From assembly GCF_900167525.1 (NCBI RefSeq), contig NZ_FUZQ01000008.1, forward strand, positions 248,001-312,000: 64,000 nt of DNA. Reading direction: 5' to 3'. Both the position numbers and the translations under genes were made by a program. This document shows, piece after piece, positions 36,051 to 45,421 of this stretch. The notes under the pieces are model-generated. The model did no database searches. It had not been told where the DNA came from and saw only the letters and a program-made list of their open reading frames with translations. The DNA is from Krasilnikoviella flava (GTDB lineage Bacteria; Actinomycetota; Actinomycetes; Actinomycetales; Cellulomonadaceae). How positions within the stretch are numbered: position 1 is the first letter of the stretch; the number at the start of each line of letters is the position of its first letter.

Positions 36051-37332
36051 ACCCGGCGGCGAGGAGGCGACCCACGAGCCCGCCGTGCAGACGGCCCTCC
36101 GGGTCGAAGCGGGCGGCGAGGCGCCGGAAGTCGTCGAACCGGGGGAACAGCGCCGCCGTCGTCGTCGCGTCGAGCGTGCTGACCTTGCCCCAGTGCGGGC
36201 GCGCTCCGAGCGGGACCAGCGCCTGCTCGACGGCGGGCAGCACGGCCCGCACGTCCTCCTCGCGCGGCAGCCACGTGAAGTGGAACCCCACCGACGGCTC
36301 GTCGAAGGGGCTGAGCCACAGGTCGTCCGCGGCGACGGTGCGGATCTCGCTGGTCTGCAGCAGCGGCGCGACCTGGGGACCGAGCGCGCGCATCGCCTCG
36401 ATCGCGGCGACGGCGTTGCGGCGCGGCAGCAGGTACTCCGACTGCACCTCGTCGCCGGCCGACGGCGTGAACTCCAGGCGGAAGTGGCTCAGCCGCTCGT
36501 GCCACGGCCCGTCCACGCCCAGCTGCTCGGTCGTCGCCGACGGGTCGACGCCCGGCAGCGGGTGCACCGGCACGTCCGACCAGCGCAGGAACTCGGGCGC
36601 GAGGCCGCGCACCTCCGGGCGGTCGGCGCGGGCCAGGGACTTGAACCACACGTGCCGCACCGCCGGCTCGTCCCAGCTCGTGAAGGCGCTCACCGAGTAC
36701 GCCGCGGAGGTGATCGCGTCGAAGCTCGCGAGGAACGTGTCCCACGGGACGTCGGCGGCGACGTCCTGCCGCACCACGTACGCGGGCACGGTGCGCAGCT
36801 CGACGCGCGTCACGACGCCCAGCGCCCCGAGCGACACGACCGTGCCGGGGAAGACGTCGGGGTCGCTCGCGCGCGTGATGCGGCGCAGCTCGCCGCCCGG
36901 CGTCATGATCTCCAGGCCCTCGACCGCGCTCGCGAGGCTCTGGTTCGTGTCACCGGAGCCGTGGGTGGCGGTGGCCACCGCACCGGCCACGGAGATGTGC
37001 GGCAGGGAGGCCAGGTTGCCGAGCGCCCGGCCGGTCGCGTGCAGCGCGCGGGACACCTCGCCGTAGCGCAGCCCCGCGTTGACCGACACGACCTCGCCCT
37101 CCGCGCCGCCGTCGTCCGGGGTCAGCGGCTCCACCGCGGGGCGGCCGTCGTCGAGCCCGTCCACCTGGACGTGCACGCCGTCGGTGTCCGCGACGTCGTT
37201 GAACGAGTGGCGCGACCCGAGCGCGCGCACCTGGCCGCCGCCCGTGAGGACGTCGGCGAGCTCCTCCAGCGACGCGGGGCGCACGATGGAGCGTGCGGAG
37301 TACGTGAGGTTCCCGGCCCAGTTGCGATGCAC
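36049..37332 (-). CDS. FAD-linked alditol oxidase (AldO type)
   Basis: The 427-residue protein opens with NWAGNLTYSARSIVRPASLEEL and has the covalent-FAD motif GSRHSFND with His42, the residue flavinylated in alditol oxidases. The central motif SLPHISVAGAVATATHGSG and the C-terminal LQTSEIRTVAADDLWLSP match that group closely, and HPLPG and HWGK are also kept. AldO and xylitol oxidase oxidise C1 of xylitol, sorbitol and similar polyols with O2, giving H2O2. Arabinono-lactone oxidases are more distant. It is a single gene with no signal peptide, so it is probably cytoplasmic. Confidence 0.88.
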   Translation of the reverse strand: MHRNWAGNLTYSARSIVRPASLEELADVLTGGGQVRALGSRHSFNDVADTDGVHVQVDGLDDGRPAVEPLTPDDGGAEGEVVSVNAGLRYGEVSRALHATGRALGNLASLPHISVAGAVATATHGSGDTNQSLASAVEGLEIMTPGGELRRITRASDPDVFPGTVVSLGALGVVTRVELRTVPAYVVRQDVAADVPWDTFLASFDAITSAAYSVSAFTSWDEPAVRHVWFKSLARADRPEVRGLAPEFLRWSDVPVHPLPGVDPSATTEQLGVDGPWHERLSHFRLEFTPSAGDEVQSEYLLPRRNAVAAIEAMRALGPQVAPLLQTSEIRTVAADDLWLSPFDEPSVGFHFTWLPREEDVRAVLPAVEQALVPLGARPHWGKVSTLDATTTAALFPRFDDFRRLAARFDPEGRLHGGLVGRLLAAG

Positions 37333-37374
37333 GGGACCACCCTGCCATCACTCGGGGGTCGCTGGTCGCCAGGT

Positions 37375-37449
37375 CCGTCGGTCGAGCCTGCCGAGACCAC
37401 GGGCCCGGTTTCGACAAGCTCGACCAGCGAGGAGGTTCGACGCGCTCAG
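37375..37449. repeat. TCGACAGGCTCGACC palindromic element, intergenic
   Basis: GGTCGAGCCTGCCGAGACC and GGTTTCGACAAGCTCGACC lie head to head between the oxidase and the AlkZ-like gene, with a weaker partial arm GGTTCGACGCGCTCAGC at the 3' end that overlaps the stop of the latter. Confidence 0.8.
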
Positions 37450-38642
37450 CCGGCGAGGTACGCGTCGAGGTCGGCCACTGCGACGTCCAGCGCGCCCTGC
37501 TCGGCCGGCGACGGGTCGCGCAGCCACTGCACGTCCACGACGGCGCCCCGGGGCGACGGCGCCGGCCAGCGCCAGCGCGCGGCGACGACGCCGTCCACCG
37601 CCACCGTGTGCACGTACGCCCCGGCGCGGTCCGGCGGCGGAAGGGTCGGGTCCAGCACCACGTGGCGGGTCTCGCGGTACGACATCAGCAGCTCGTCGTA
37701 CGCCTGCAGCAGGTCGACCTCGGACCCGGCGCGCGGCACGTCGTCGCGCGCCGGGTCCTCGGACGTCAGGTCCTCGGGCCCGGCGGCGCCGTCGTCGAGC
37801 CAGCGTGCGGCCGTGGCGGCCGTCGCGACCGGCGTCAGCCCGTCGAGACCGCCCGCACCGGGCACCTGGACGACCTCGCCCGCGTCGATCAGGGCGTCGA
37901 GGGCCGGCCTGAGGTCGCGGGCGGTGAGGCCGCTCCACTGACGCAGGTCGTTCACGGTCGCGAACGCCCGCCCCGGCAGGTAGCGGCGCCACAGCTCCAG
38001 GACGGCGCCCGCGGCGTCGAACCGCTCGCCGAGCGGGCCGTAGCCGGCGGGGACGCGGTCGTCGAACGCCGCGTACGACTGGTGCTGGAGCTCCTTGCCG
38101 TCCGGCGGGGCCCCGCTGATCACGAGCCGCTGCAGCTCGGCGTGCATGAGCATCTGGGTGAACGCGAGGCCCGGCGCGGCGGGGTCGAGCACGCCGCGGG
38201 CGACCAGCTCGTCCCTGATCTGCGCGCGCGTGCGCGGCCCGTCCGCGACGGCGGCGGCGACGGCGTCGGTCCCCGGGCCGAGGTCGCCGAGGTCCCACGA
38301 CTTCTCCGTCGACGCCATCAGCCTCGTGATGCGGGGCGCGGTGAGCTCGAGCAGCCAGCGCGCGTCCCGCGGCCGCACCAGGTGCCAGGTGGGGCGCAGC
38401 ACGTGGGTGCGCAGCAGCCGACCGTCGGCGAGGGCCGCGTTCACCGCGGCGCGGCCCGGGCGGGACGACGGCGCGACGCGCCGCGACAGCCCCCACAGCG
38501 CCGGCTGCAGCTCCTGCCCCTGCACCGCGAGGAGCGCGTCGACGACCGCGGGCGCGTCGGGCAGGCGCGGCCCGCGCAGGCCCGTGGCCGTGAGGCGCGC
38601 GGCCCGCGCGACGGTGGGGTCGAGCGCCGCCTGGTCGGCCAA
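37446..38642 (-). CDS. AlkZ-like winged-helix DNA glycosylase family protein (HTH_42)
   Basis: This 398-residue protein belongs to the winged-helix AlkZ/YcaQ-type family. The LLAVQGQELQPALWGL block near 38-52 contains the QxQ motif (Gln41 and Gln43) that is catalytic in AlkZ glycosylases, and GRLLRTHVLRPTWHLV is the next conserved block. AlkZ removes azinomycin-type cross-links and other members unhook alkylated bases. The tail LSYRETRH-like LLMSYRETRHVV and the final domain DVQWLRDPS are family features. It starts three bases after the STAS gene stop. The substrate is unknown. Confidence 0.82.
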   Translation of the reverse strand: MADQAALDPTVARAARLTATGLRGPRLPDAPAVVDALLAVQGQELQPALWGLSRRVAPSSRPGRAAVNAALADGRLLRTHVLRPTWHLVRPRDARWLLELTAPRITRLMASTEKSWDLGDLGPGTDAVAAAVADGPRTRAQIRDELVARGVLDPAAPGLAFTQMLMHAELQRLVISGAPPDGKELQHQSYAAFDDRVPAGYGPLGERFDAAGAVLELWRRYLPGRAFATVNDLRQWSGLTARDLRPALDALIDAGEVVQVPGAGGLDGLTPVATAATAARWLDDGAAGPEDLTSEDPARDDVPRAGSEVDLLQAYDELLMSYRETRHVVLDPTLPPPDRAGAYVHTVAVDGVVAARWRWPAPSPRGAVVDVQWLRDPSPAEQGALDVAVADLDAYLAG

Positions 38643-38645
38643 CCG

Positions 38646-39014
38646 TCAGCCGGCCCGGCCGGCGGGCTCGGCCTCCGCCAGGGGGATGCGGCCGCCCATG
38701 CCGACCATCTCCAGCACCTCCGCGACCGCCTCGGACGGCTGGTACAGGCTCACGGACGTGCCGGTCTCCTGACCCAGCATGTACACCTGCAGGATGAACG
38801 CGACCCCGGAGGAGTCGATGAACGTGACGTCCCGGGTGTCCAGGACGATGGGGTGCGCCGTGCCCCGCCCCGCGAGCGCGGCCATGGCGTCGCTCGCTGC
38901 CTCGCGCAGCGCCGCGTCGACCTCGCCCCACAGGGTGAGGACGGTCGCCTCTTCGGTGGTACGGGACGCGATACCCGAGTTGGGCCCGGGGTCGCTGCTG
39001 CTGTCGTGGTCCAT
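38646..39014 (-). CDS. STAS-domain anti-sigma factor antagonist
   Basis: The 122-residue protein is a single STAS domain with LTLWGEVDAALREAASDAM and LDTRDVTFIDSSGVAFIL, in which Ser in DSSG is the usual phosphorylation site of SpoIIAA/RsbV proteins. It would bind a cognate anti-sigma kinase in its unphosphorylated state. No anti-sigma kinase gene is nearby. The start is uncertain: the ATG at 39012-39014 has GGAG 12 bases upstream, and an in-frame extension upstream exists but is Gly/Arg-rich. It precedes the AlkZ-like gene by three bases, so they may be co-transcribed. Confidence 0.82.
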   Translation of the reverse strand: MDHDSSSDPGPNSGIASRTTEEATVLTLWGEVDAALREAASDAMAALAGRGTAHPIVLDTRDVTFIDSSGVAFILQVYMLGQETGTSVSLYQPSEAVAEVLEMVGMGGRIPLAEAEPAGRAG

Positions 39015-39111
39015 GGTGGTCGTGATGCTCCCGTGCGTGGGGCCGTGCGGCCTGGGGACGCCGTCTGCGTCCTCTCCGTACAGCGAACGGCCCGCGTCGA
39101 GTGTTCCCCCG

Positions 39112-39696
39112 TCAGGCGGATTCGTCCAGCGTCCGTCCATTCTCGCGGGTCGACGTCGGACCGGCCGGCGTCGCGCGGGCAGTGCCCGCCGGTCCAGGGT
39201 CGTCCAGGTCGGTGATGTCCGCGACCCGGGCGTCGAGGACGCGCGCGAGGTCCGCGCCGTCGACCGTCGCGGAGACGCCGTGCCCGCCGCCCCCGACGGA
39301 CACCCGGCCCGCGTCCGGGATCCGCGAGTCGGCCACCACCGGCCAGGCCGTGAGCGAGCCGAACGGCGTGATCGTGCCGCGCTCGTACCCGGTGACGTCG
39401 CGCGCCACCTCCTTGTCGGGCATCGACAGCCGCGACACGCCGAGCAGCGCGCGCAGCCGCGGCCACGCGATCGTCCGGTCCCCCGGCACGAGGACGAACA
39501 GGAAGTCACCCTCCCCGCGGCGCACCACGATCGTCTTGACCACCTGCGCCGGCAAGACCCCGCGGGCGCGGGCCGCCTCCGCGAGCGAGCGCACCGGGCC
39601 GTGCCGGACGATCTCGAACGCGAGGCCCGAGGCCTCCAGCGCCTCGCGCGTCCGCCGCTCGCCCGGGGTCTCCTCGGTGGGTGCCGGGGCGGTCAC
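39112..39696 (-). CDS. YbaK/EbsC family aminoacyl-tRNA deacylase-like protein
   Basis: The 194-residue product has the YbaK/ProX fold: VVKTIVVRRGEGDFLFVLVPGDRTIAWPRLRALLG with the Lys in VVKT, then SMPDKEVARDVTGYERGTITPFG, which contains the substrate-pocket GxxxPFG. These cytoplasmic proteins hydrolyse mischarged tRNA (for example Cys-tRNA-Pro). The C-terminal 30 residues are longer than average and Gly/Thr-rich. It lies between the VanY-PASTA gene and the STAS gene, same strand. Confidence 0.88.
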   Translation of the reverse strand: MTAPAPTEETPGERRTREALEASGLAFEIVRHGPVRSLAEAARARGVLPAQVVKTIVVRRGEGDFLFVLVPGDRTIAWPRLRALLGVSRLSMPDKEVARDVTGYERGTITPFGSLTAWPVVADSRIPDAGRVSVGGGGHGVSATVDGADLARVLDARVADITDLDDPGPAGTARATPAGPTSTRENGRTLDESA

Positions 39697-39703
39697 TGCG
39701 CGC

Positions 39704-41962
39704 TCACGCGTCCGGATCCTTCGACGCGCTCTCGCGGGACACGACGAGGGTGATCGTCGAGCCCTTCAGCACCGTGCCCGTCTCCGTGGTCTCGACGACC
39801 ACGTCCTCGTCCTCGACGCCCTCGGCGGGATCGGTGCTCACCTCGAACCCGTGCGCCTCGAGCTCCGCCGTGGCGTCGGCCACGGTCCAGCCCGCGACGT
39901 CCGGGACCGGTTCCGCCGCACCCCAGGAGAGGACGACGGTCGAGCCCTTCGGCACCGCCGTGCCCGCGCCCTCCGTCCTCACGACGAGGTCACCGTCCTG
40001 GACGCCGTCCGCCGGGTCCATGACCACCGCGAACCCGCGGGCCTCGAGCTCCGCCCTGGCGTCGCCGACGGTCCACCCGGTGACGTCCGGGACCGTCACC
40101 TGCTCCGGGCCGCTCGAGACGACGAGCGTGACGGTCGACCCCTTCTTCACCTTCGTGCCTGCGCCCTCGGTCGACAGCACCGTGCCCGCGGCCGCCTTCG
40201 CGTCCGCCTGCTTCTGCGTCGACACCTCGAGCCCGAGCCCCTCGAGCTTCTTCGTCGCCGCGGCGACGGACTGGCCGGCGACGTCCGGCACGGTGACCTT
40301 GGCCTGCTCCGCCGGGCCGCTCGAGACGACGAGCGTGACGGTCGACCCCTTCTTCACCTTCGTGCCTGCGCCCTCGGTCGACAGCACCGTGCCCGCGGCC
40401 GCCTTCGCGTCCGCCTGCTTCTGCGTCGACACCTCGAGCCCGAGCCCCTCGAGCTTCTTCGTCGCCGCGGCGACGGACTGGCCGGCGACGTCCGGCACGG
40501 TGACCTTGGCCTGCGCGGTCCTCCCGGGCTCGTCGCCGGTGTCCTTGCCCGAGCCCTTCGTCCCCGGGCTCTGGTCGGTGCCCGACGTCGCGCCGGCCTT
40601 CTTCGCCGGCCCCTCGTCGGCGCCGCCCTTCGCCTTGTCGCCCTTGTCTTCCTTGTCGGAACGCTCGGAGCCGACGGTCGAGCTGCCGCCGTCCGACGCG
40701 ACGTCGTCCGCCGACCACGCCCGGTCGGGGATAGGCCCGGCGGCGAAGAACTCGAAGTGCCACGGCTCCGGCTTGGAGCCCGTCAGCCACGCCCACGAGG
40801 GGTTGTCCCACCCGTAGTCCGGTGCGTGCACCCGCATCCACGTGTACTCGGCGGACGTGCCGGTGGAGATCGGCAGACCCAGGTCGACGGCGAGGCCCCA
40901 GCCGTGGTTCGACGTGCCCGGCGTCGCCGCGAGCCAGCCCTTCGTGGCCTTGAGCCGGATCTGCGACTCCAGCGTGCGGTACGAGTCGGTCATCGGGATC
41001 GGCACCCCGAACGCCTTCTCATACTCCTTGCTGAGGGCCGAGAGCTGTTGGGCCGCGTCGCAGCGCAGCATGTGGCCGGGCGCGAAGTCGAGCGGGCACA
41101 GCGCCGACGTCGGGATACGCCCGTTGGCGAAGCCTGCCGTGCTCCTGCCGTACCGGTCCACCACCTCGAGCAGGCCCGCCGTCAGCGTGGCGCGGGCGGC
41201 GACCGTCCCGTCCGCCCCCGCGGGCAAGATGCCCGCCTCGAGCGTGGTGGTCGCCGGGTCGAGCAGCGTGGCCAGCCGGGTCGCGGCGACGACGACGTCG
41301 TCGAACGTCACCGGGTCGCCTTCGTGCCCGCCCTCCGCCTCGGGCTGTGCGGCCTCGGGCTGCGCGGCGTCGGGTTCCGCAGCGTCGGGCAGGCGCACGT
41401 CGTCCGGCCGCTCGGTCGCGGGGTCGTCCGCGGGGCCGATGGCGACGTCCCGCGAGACGGGCACCACCGCCGGCACGTCGTCGGGGGTGGTCTGGTCGGG
41501 GATCGCCTCGTCCGGCGCCGGCGCGACGGGCGCGGGGACGTCGAAGTCCACCGCCGCGAAGGGGCGGTCGGACGCCGTCGCGGCCTGCTGCGCCAGGTAG
41601 GTGCTGAGCAGCATGCCCAGCTCGGCGGCGGCCTGCTCCGCCTCCGGCGTCACCTTCCGGCCGGCGTCCTGGGCGACGAGCTCCGCGCGCTCGAGGACGC
41701 CCAGCACCTCCCGGACCGTCGTCGGGCCGGTCGACGTCGACGTGCCGACCACGCCGACGGAGACGCCCTCGCCCACGCGGCTCCCGGCGCCCAGGTCGGG
41801 GGTGTGCTGGTCGGCGGCGAGGGTCTGCAGGCCGGCGGTGTTCCACGGGAGCCCGGCGACCGGGGCCGCGAGGAAGCCCGCCGCGAGGACGCAGGACGCC
41901 GTCGCCGTCGCGAGCACCCTGCCGGCACGCCCGCCTCGGCCGGTGTCCTTCGGAGACCTCAC
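39704..41962 (-). CDS. D-Ala-D-Ala carboxypeptidase VanY-like protein with four PASTA domains
   Basis: The 752-residue protein has a membrane-anchor or signal helix near residues 15-40 ([20 protein letters not shown]), a 210-residue Asp/Glu/Pro-rich region, and a peptidase M15 domain with SYRTLESQ, the zinc ligands of [12 protein letters not shown] and EPWHFEF. A Lys/Asp-rich linker precedes four PASTA repeats, each starting VPDVxGxxV, of which the first two are identical. PASTA domains bind peptidoglycan, so the enzyme probably trims D-Ala ends of stem peptides at the wall. The start GTG at 41960-41962 is preceded by GGGGGAGG. It is divergent from pxpA. Confidence 0.88.
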   Translation of the reverse strand: MRSPKDTGRGGRAGRVLATATASCVLAAGFLAAPVAGLPWNTAGLQTLAADQHTPDLGAGSRVGEGVSVGVVGTSTSTGPTTVREVLGVLERAELVAQDAGRKVTPEAEQAAAELGMLLSTYLAQQAATASDRPFAAVDFDVPAPVAPAPDEAIPDQTTPDDVPAVVPVSRDVAIGPADDPATERPDDVRLPDAAEPDAAQPEAAQPEAEGGHEGDPVTFDDVVVAATRLATLLDPATTTLEAGILPAGADGTVAARATLTAGLLEVVDRYGRSTAGFANGRIPTSALCPLDFAPGHMLRCDAAQQLSALSKEYEKAFGVPIPMTDSYRTLESQIRLKATKGWLAATPGTSNHGWGLAVDLGLPISTGTSAEYTWMRVHAPDYGWDNPSWAWLTGSKPEPWHFEFFAAGPIPDRAWSADDVASDGGSSTVGSERSDKEDKGDKAKGGADEGPAKKAGATSGTDQSPGTKGSGKDTGDEPGRTAQAKVTVPDVAGQSVAAATKKLEGLGLEVSTQKQADAKAAAGTVLSTEGAGTKVKKGSTVTLVVSSGPAEQAKVTVPDVAGQSVAAATKKLEGLGLEVSTQKQADAKAAAGTVLSTEGAGTKVKKGSTVTLVVSSGPEQVTVPDVTGWTVGDARAELEARGFAVVMDPADGVQDGDLVVRTEGAGTAVPKGSTVVLSWGAAEPVPDVAGWTVADATAELEAHGFEVSTDPAEGVEDEDVVVETTETGTVLKGSTITLVVSRESASKDPDA
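40105..40514 (-). repeat. Perfect 207-bp tandem duplication of a PASTA domain
   Basis: Positions 40105-40307 and 40312-40514 are identical over 203 bases, with a 207-base (69-codon) period. Each copy encodes one PASTA domain plus linker, in frame. The identity in a coding region, including third positions, points to recent duplication or ongoing gene conversion. Confidence 0.9.
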
Positions 41963-42198
41963 GACGACGAACCTCCCCCATCGGCACTGCTCAGGCGCTC
42001 GGATCCTGCCACACCCCGGGGTCGTCGTGTGACACGGGCGACAGGACCGTTCCTTCACTGTGCGGCACGCGCGGCGCTCGTGCCACCCCTGCGACGAGAG
42101 TTCACTCGGCGCTCATCCCCTCCACATCCCGGCGTCGCCCGGCCGGCGGACCGCTACGTCGCGCCCGTCGGCCGCCATACCCGGGCAGACTGGACGGC

Positions 42199-42975
42199 AT
42201 GACCACCGTCGACCTCAACAGCGACCTCGGCGAGGGCTTCGGCCGCTGGACCCTGGGCGACGACGAGGCGATGCTCGGCGTCGTGTCGTCGGCCAACGTG
42301 GCGTGCGGCTTCCATGCCGGCGACCCGGTGTCGATCCACCGCACGGTACGGACGGCGGCCGCCCGCGGGGTGGCCGTCGGGGCGCACGTCGGGTACCGGG
42401 ACCTGGCCGGGTTCGGACGGCGCGACATCGTCGTCCCGACCCCCGAGCTGGTCGCCGACGTGATCTACCAGATCGGCGCGCTCCAGGCACTCACCGCGGC
42501 CGCGGGCACCCGCGTCACCTACGTGAAGCCGCACGGCGCGCTGTACAACGCGGCCGCCGTGGACGAGCGCGTGGCCACCGCCGTCGCCACCGCCGTCGCG
42601 GCCGTCGACCCGTCCCTCGTGCTGCTCGGCCTGCCCGGCACCCTGTCCCTCGCCGCCGGCGAGGCCGCCGGCCTCCGCACGGCCGCGGAGGCGTTCGCCG
42701 ACCGCGCGTACACGCCCGCCGGCACCCTGGTGCCCCGCGGCGAGCCGGGCGCCGTCCTGCACGACCCCGACGTCGTCGCCCACCGCATGCTGCGGCTCGT
42801 CACCGAGGGTGTGGTGGAGGCCGTCGACGGCACCGTGGTGGCCGTGCGGGCCGACTCCGTGTGCGTGCACGGCGACTCCCCCGGCGCCGTCGCGATGGCC
42901 CGCCGCGTCCGCGAGGCCTTCCTCGCCGCGGGCGTCGCGCTGGCCCCGTTCGCGCCGGCGTCCGCGAGCGCGTGA
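42199..42975 (+). CDS. pxpA: 5-oxoprolinase subunit PxpA
   Basis: The 258-residue protein is of the LamB/YcsF family and opens with [23 protein letters not shown], then [15 protein letters not shown] and [10 protein letters not shown], all diagnostic. PxpA with PxpB and PxpC converts 5-oxoproline to glutamate using ATP; 5-oxoproline forms spontaneously from glutamine. The stop overlaps the pxpBC start as GTGA. The 236-bp region upstream separates it from the divergent VanY-PASTA gene. Confidence 0.95.
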   Translation: MTTVDLNSDLGEGFGRWTLGDDEAMLGVVSSANVACGFHAGDPVSIHRTVRTAAARGVAVGAHVGYRDLAGFGRRDIVVPTPELVADVIYQIGALQALTAAAGTRVTYVKPHGALYNAAAVDERVATAVATAVAAVDPSLVLLGLPGTLSLAAGEAAGLRTAAEAFADRAYTPAGTLVPRGEPGAVLHDPDVVAHRMLRLVTEGVVEAVDGTVVAVRADSVCVHGDSPGAVAMARRVREAFLAAGVALAPFAPASASA

Positions 42976-44735
42976 CGGCGCGCATGTCCGTGCGCGTGCT
43001 GCCCGCCCGCGACGACGCCCTGCTGGTCGAGCTGGACGACCTCGCCGCGGCGCTCGCGCTGCACGCGTCGCTGCGCGCCGACCCCGTGCCCGGCGTCGGG
43101 CAGCCGGTGCCCGGGGCGCGGACGCTGCTGGTCCCGTTCGACCCGTGGCGCGTCGCGCCGGAGCGGCTGGCCGTCGTCCTGCGCTCGCGGGTCTTGCCTG
43201 CCGAGCCTGTCGAGCCCCGGCTCTCGACCCTTCGTCAGGCTCAGGACGACGCAGGGTCGACCAGCGACCTCGACAGGCTCGTCGAGATCCCCACCGTGTA
43301 CGACGGCGAGGACCTGGCCGACGTCGCCCGCCTGCTCGGCTGGAGCCCGCAGGAGGTGGTGCGGCGGCACACCGCGGCGTCGTGGGTGGTGGGGTTCGTC
43401 GGCTTCGCTCCGGGGTTCGCGTACCTCACGGGCGACGACGACGGGCTGGTGGTGCCGCGTCGGGAGTCGCCGCGCACCCGGGTGCCCGCGGGCTCCGTGG
43501 CGCTGGCCGGCCCGTACTCCGGCGTCTACCCGCGGGCCAGCCCGGGAGGGTGGCAGCTGGTCGGGCGTACGGACGTCGTCACGTGGGACCCCGACCGCGA
43601 GCCGCCCACGCCCTGGGCCCCCGGCAACCGGGTGCGGTTCACGGCCGTGCGCGAGTCTGCCCGGGGTACCGGGGCTTCTCACCGCGGCAGCTCAGGCTCG
43701 GAACGGCAGTCCGAACTGCCGACGCGAGCCGGAGCTGCCGCGCCGACGACGTCCGCCACCGGTCTGGAGGTCGTGACACCCGGGCTCCAGGCACTGGTGC
43801 AGGACCTCGGCCGGCCGGGCCTCGCGCACCTCGGGGTGGCCGCCTCCGGTGCCGCGGACCCGCGCAGCCTGCGCGCCGCGAACCGGGGCGTGGGCAACCC
43901 CGCGGGCACCGCCGCGATCGAGGCCGCGGGCGGCGGCCTGCGGCTGCGCGCCCGCGGCGACGTCGTCGTCGCGCTGGCCGGCGCGGACGGGCCCGCCGTC
44001 GTCCGCACGGGCGGCGACCCGGACGACGCCCGGCACGCGCCCCGCGCCCGCCCGTTCCGGCTGCGCGACGGCGACGAGCTCGAGCTCGGCGCCCCCGCCC
44101 GCGGGTGGCGCACCTACGTCGCCGTCCGCGGCGGCCTGGACGTGCCGCCGGCGCTCGGCTCGCGCGCGACCGACGCCCTCGCCCACCTGGGCCCCGCCGC
44201 CCTCTCCCCGGGCGTCGTCCTGGGCCGTGACAGGACGCGCGGACCTGTCCTCGACGCCCGACGGGGTCGGACGCCCGCGCACGGCACCCAGGCGGTGGCG
44301 ACGGACGACGTCGGCGCGCCGGACCCGGCGGCCCTGCCCGCGCCCGGCAAGGTCACGACGCTCCCCGTCGTGCTCGGCCCGCACGACGACTGGTTCACGC
44401 CCGACGCCGTCGCCCTGCTCGCGGGCCAGGAATGGCGGGTGACCGACCGTTCCGACCGCGTGGGGCTGCGGCTGGCCGGCCCCCGACCGCTGGACCGCAC
44501 GGACGCGGCCCGCGGGCGCGAGCTGCCCAGCGAGGGCTGCGTGACCGGCGCCCTGCAGGTGCCCCCGGACGGTCTCCCGGTGCTGTTCGGCGTCGACCAC
44601 CCGCTCACGGGCGGCTACCCGGTGGTCGGCGCGGTGCCCTCGTCGCACACGTGGCTGCTGGGCCAGCTGCCGCCGGGCGCGCTGCTGCGGTTCGCGCCGG
44701 CACCGCCCGGCCGGCCGCATCATCCGTTCGGCTGA
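42972..44735 (+). CDS. Fused 5-oxoprolinase subunits PxpB and PxpC
   Basis: This 587-residue protein joins a KipI/PxpB part (residues 1-230, with [35 protein letters not shown] and [19 protein letters not shown]) to a KipA/PxpC part (from about 257, with [57 protein letters not shown] and the tail [17 protein letters not shown]). In most bacteria these are separate genes. The GTG at 42972 overlaps the pxpA stop; an ATG at 42984 is an alternative. Residues 77-102 of the PxpB part ([19 protein letters not shown]) derive from a TCGACAGG/CTCAGG element. A linker of about 25 Ser/Gly/Ala residues separates the two parts. Confidence 0.92.
   Translation: MTARMSVRVLPARDDALLVELDDLAAALALHASLRADPVPGVGQPVPGARTLLVPFDPWRVAPERLAVVLRSRVLPAEPVEPRLSTLRQAQDDAGSTSDLDRLVEIPTVYDGEDLADVARLLGWSPQEVVRRHTAASWVVGFVGFAPGFAYLTGDDDGLVVPRRESPRTRVPAGSVALAGPYSGVYPRASPGGWQLVGRTDVVTWDPDREPPTPWAPGNRVRFTAVRESARGTGASHRGSSGSERQSELPTRAGAAAPTTSATGLEVVTPGLQALVQDLGRPGLAHLGVAASGAADPRSLRAANRGVGNPAGTAAIEAAGGGLRLRARGDVVVALAGADGPAVVRTGGDPDDARHAPRARPFRLRDGDELELGAPARGWRTYVAVRGGLDVPPALGSRATDALAHLGPAALSPGVVLGRDRTRGPVLDARRGRTPAHGTQAVATDDVGAPDPAALPAPGKVTTLPVVLGPHDDWFTPDAVALLAGQEWRVTDRSDRVGLRLAGPRPLDRTDAARGRELPSEGCVTGALQVPPDGLPVLFGVDHPLTGGYPVVGAVPSSHTWLLGQLPPGALLRFAPAPPGRPHHPFG
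43199..43286. repeat. TCGACAGG/CTCAGG-type element inside pxpBC
   Basis: CCGAGCCTGTCGAGCC, the arm TCGACCCTTCGTCAGGCTCAGG and GACCTCGACAGGCTCGTCGAG occupy about 88 bases. In frame they encode [19 protein letters not shown] and the following [10 protein letters not shown], located in a variable loop between the first two conserved blocks of PxpB. Confidence 0.8.
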
Positions 44736-44859
44736 CCTCCGTCGAGCCCGCCAGGCGATGTCCGCGGCCGGTGCCCGGAAAGACGATGGTCCGGACGAAC
44801 CGATGCCGCAGGAACGCGGACACCGCGGCCGCCAGCGGCCACGAGGGAAGGACACCGGC

Positions 44860-45405
44860 ATGAAGCTCACGACGTCGACGAGGCCCGTCACGATCGCCGT
44901 CTCGGCGCTGATCGCGCTCGGGACGCTCACCGCGTGCGGCACGGGCGAGGCCGACGCCGCGGCAGGGCCCGGCAGCACGGCGTCCCAGGAGGCTGCGGGG
45001 GCGGAGGAGGCCGCGACGCGGACGCCGTCCGACGTGCTCGCGTCGACCGCATGGGAGACCACCGGCGCCACCGACGCGTCGGGCGAGGAGGTCGCGCTCG
45101 ACGACGAGGACGTCCGCGACTTCGTCGGCTGGGCCTACTTCGCCGCCGACGGCACGTTCACGATGTACGACCTGGACGACGGCCCCAAGATGCAGGGCGA
45201 CTGGACGGTCACCGAGGACGGCACCACCCGCCACATCGTCGCGAAGGACGACGCCGGCGAGGTGCTGTTCGAGCGCGACTCCGACATCGTCACGCTGACC
45301 GACGAGGAGTTCACCTACCGGGTGTTCCCCGACCCGGAGGACACCGAGGCGTACGTCGACATCGTCCACACCCCCACGGACCACGAGGAGCCGGCGGCCT
45401 CCTGA
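44860..45405 (+). CDS. DUF4822 domain lipoprotein
   Basis: The 181-residue protein has a signal ending in LGTLTACGT, so the Cys would be lipidated, then a Gly/Ala/Glu linker. The body from LASTAWETTGATDASG to the end (FVGWAYFAADGTFTMYDLDDG, VTEDGTTRHIVAKD, DEEFTYRVFPD, VDIVHTPTDH) matches my memory of the DUF4822 family of actinobacterial lipoproteins, whose function is unknown. The ATG follows GAGGGAAGG. It lies 124 bases after pxpBC and is convergent with the TetR gene. Confidence 0.85.
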   Translation: MKLTTSTRPVTIAVSALIALGTLTACGTGEADAAAGPGSTASQEAAGAEEAATRTPSDVLASTAWETTGATDASGEEVALDDEDVRDFVGWAYFAADGTFTMYDLDDGPKMQGDWTVTEDGTTRHIVAKDDAGEVLFERDSDIVTLTDEEFTYRVFPDPEDTEAYVDIVHTPTDHEEPAAS

Positions 45406-45421
45406 GCCGACCCCGCGCCGG

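Noticed and set aside
44757-44859. Longer N-terminus for the DUF4822 lipoprotein
   Set aside because: The extension would precede a clear lipoprotein signal peptide, and the internal ATG has its own ribosome site.
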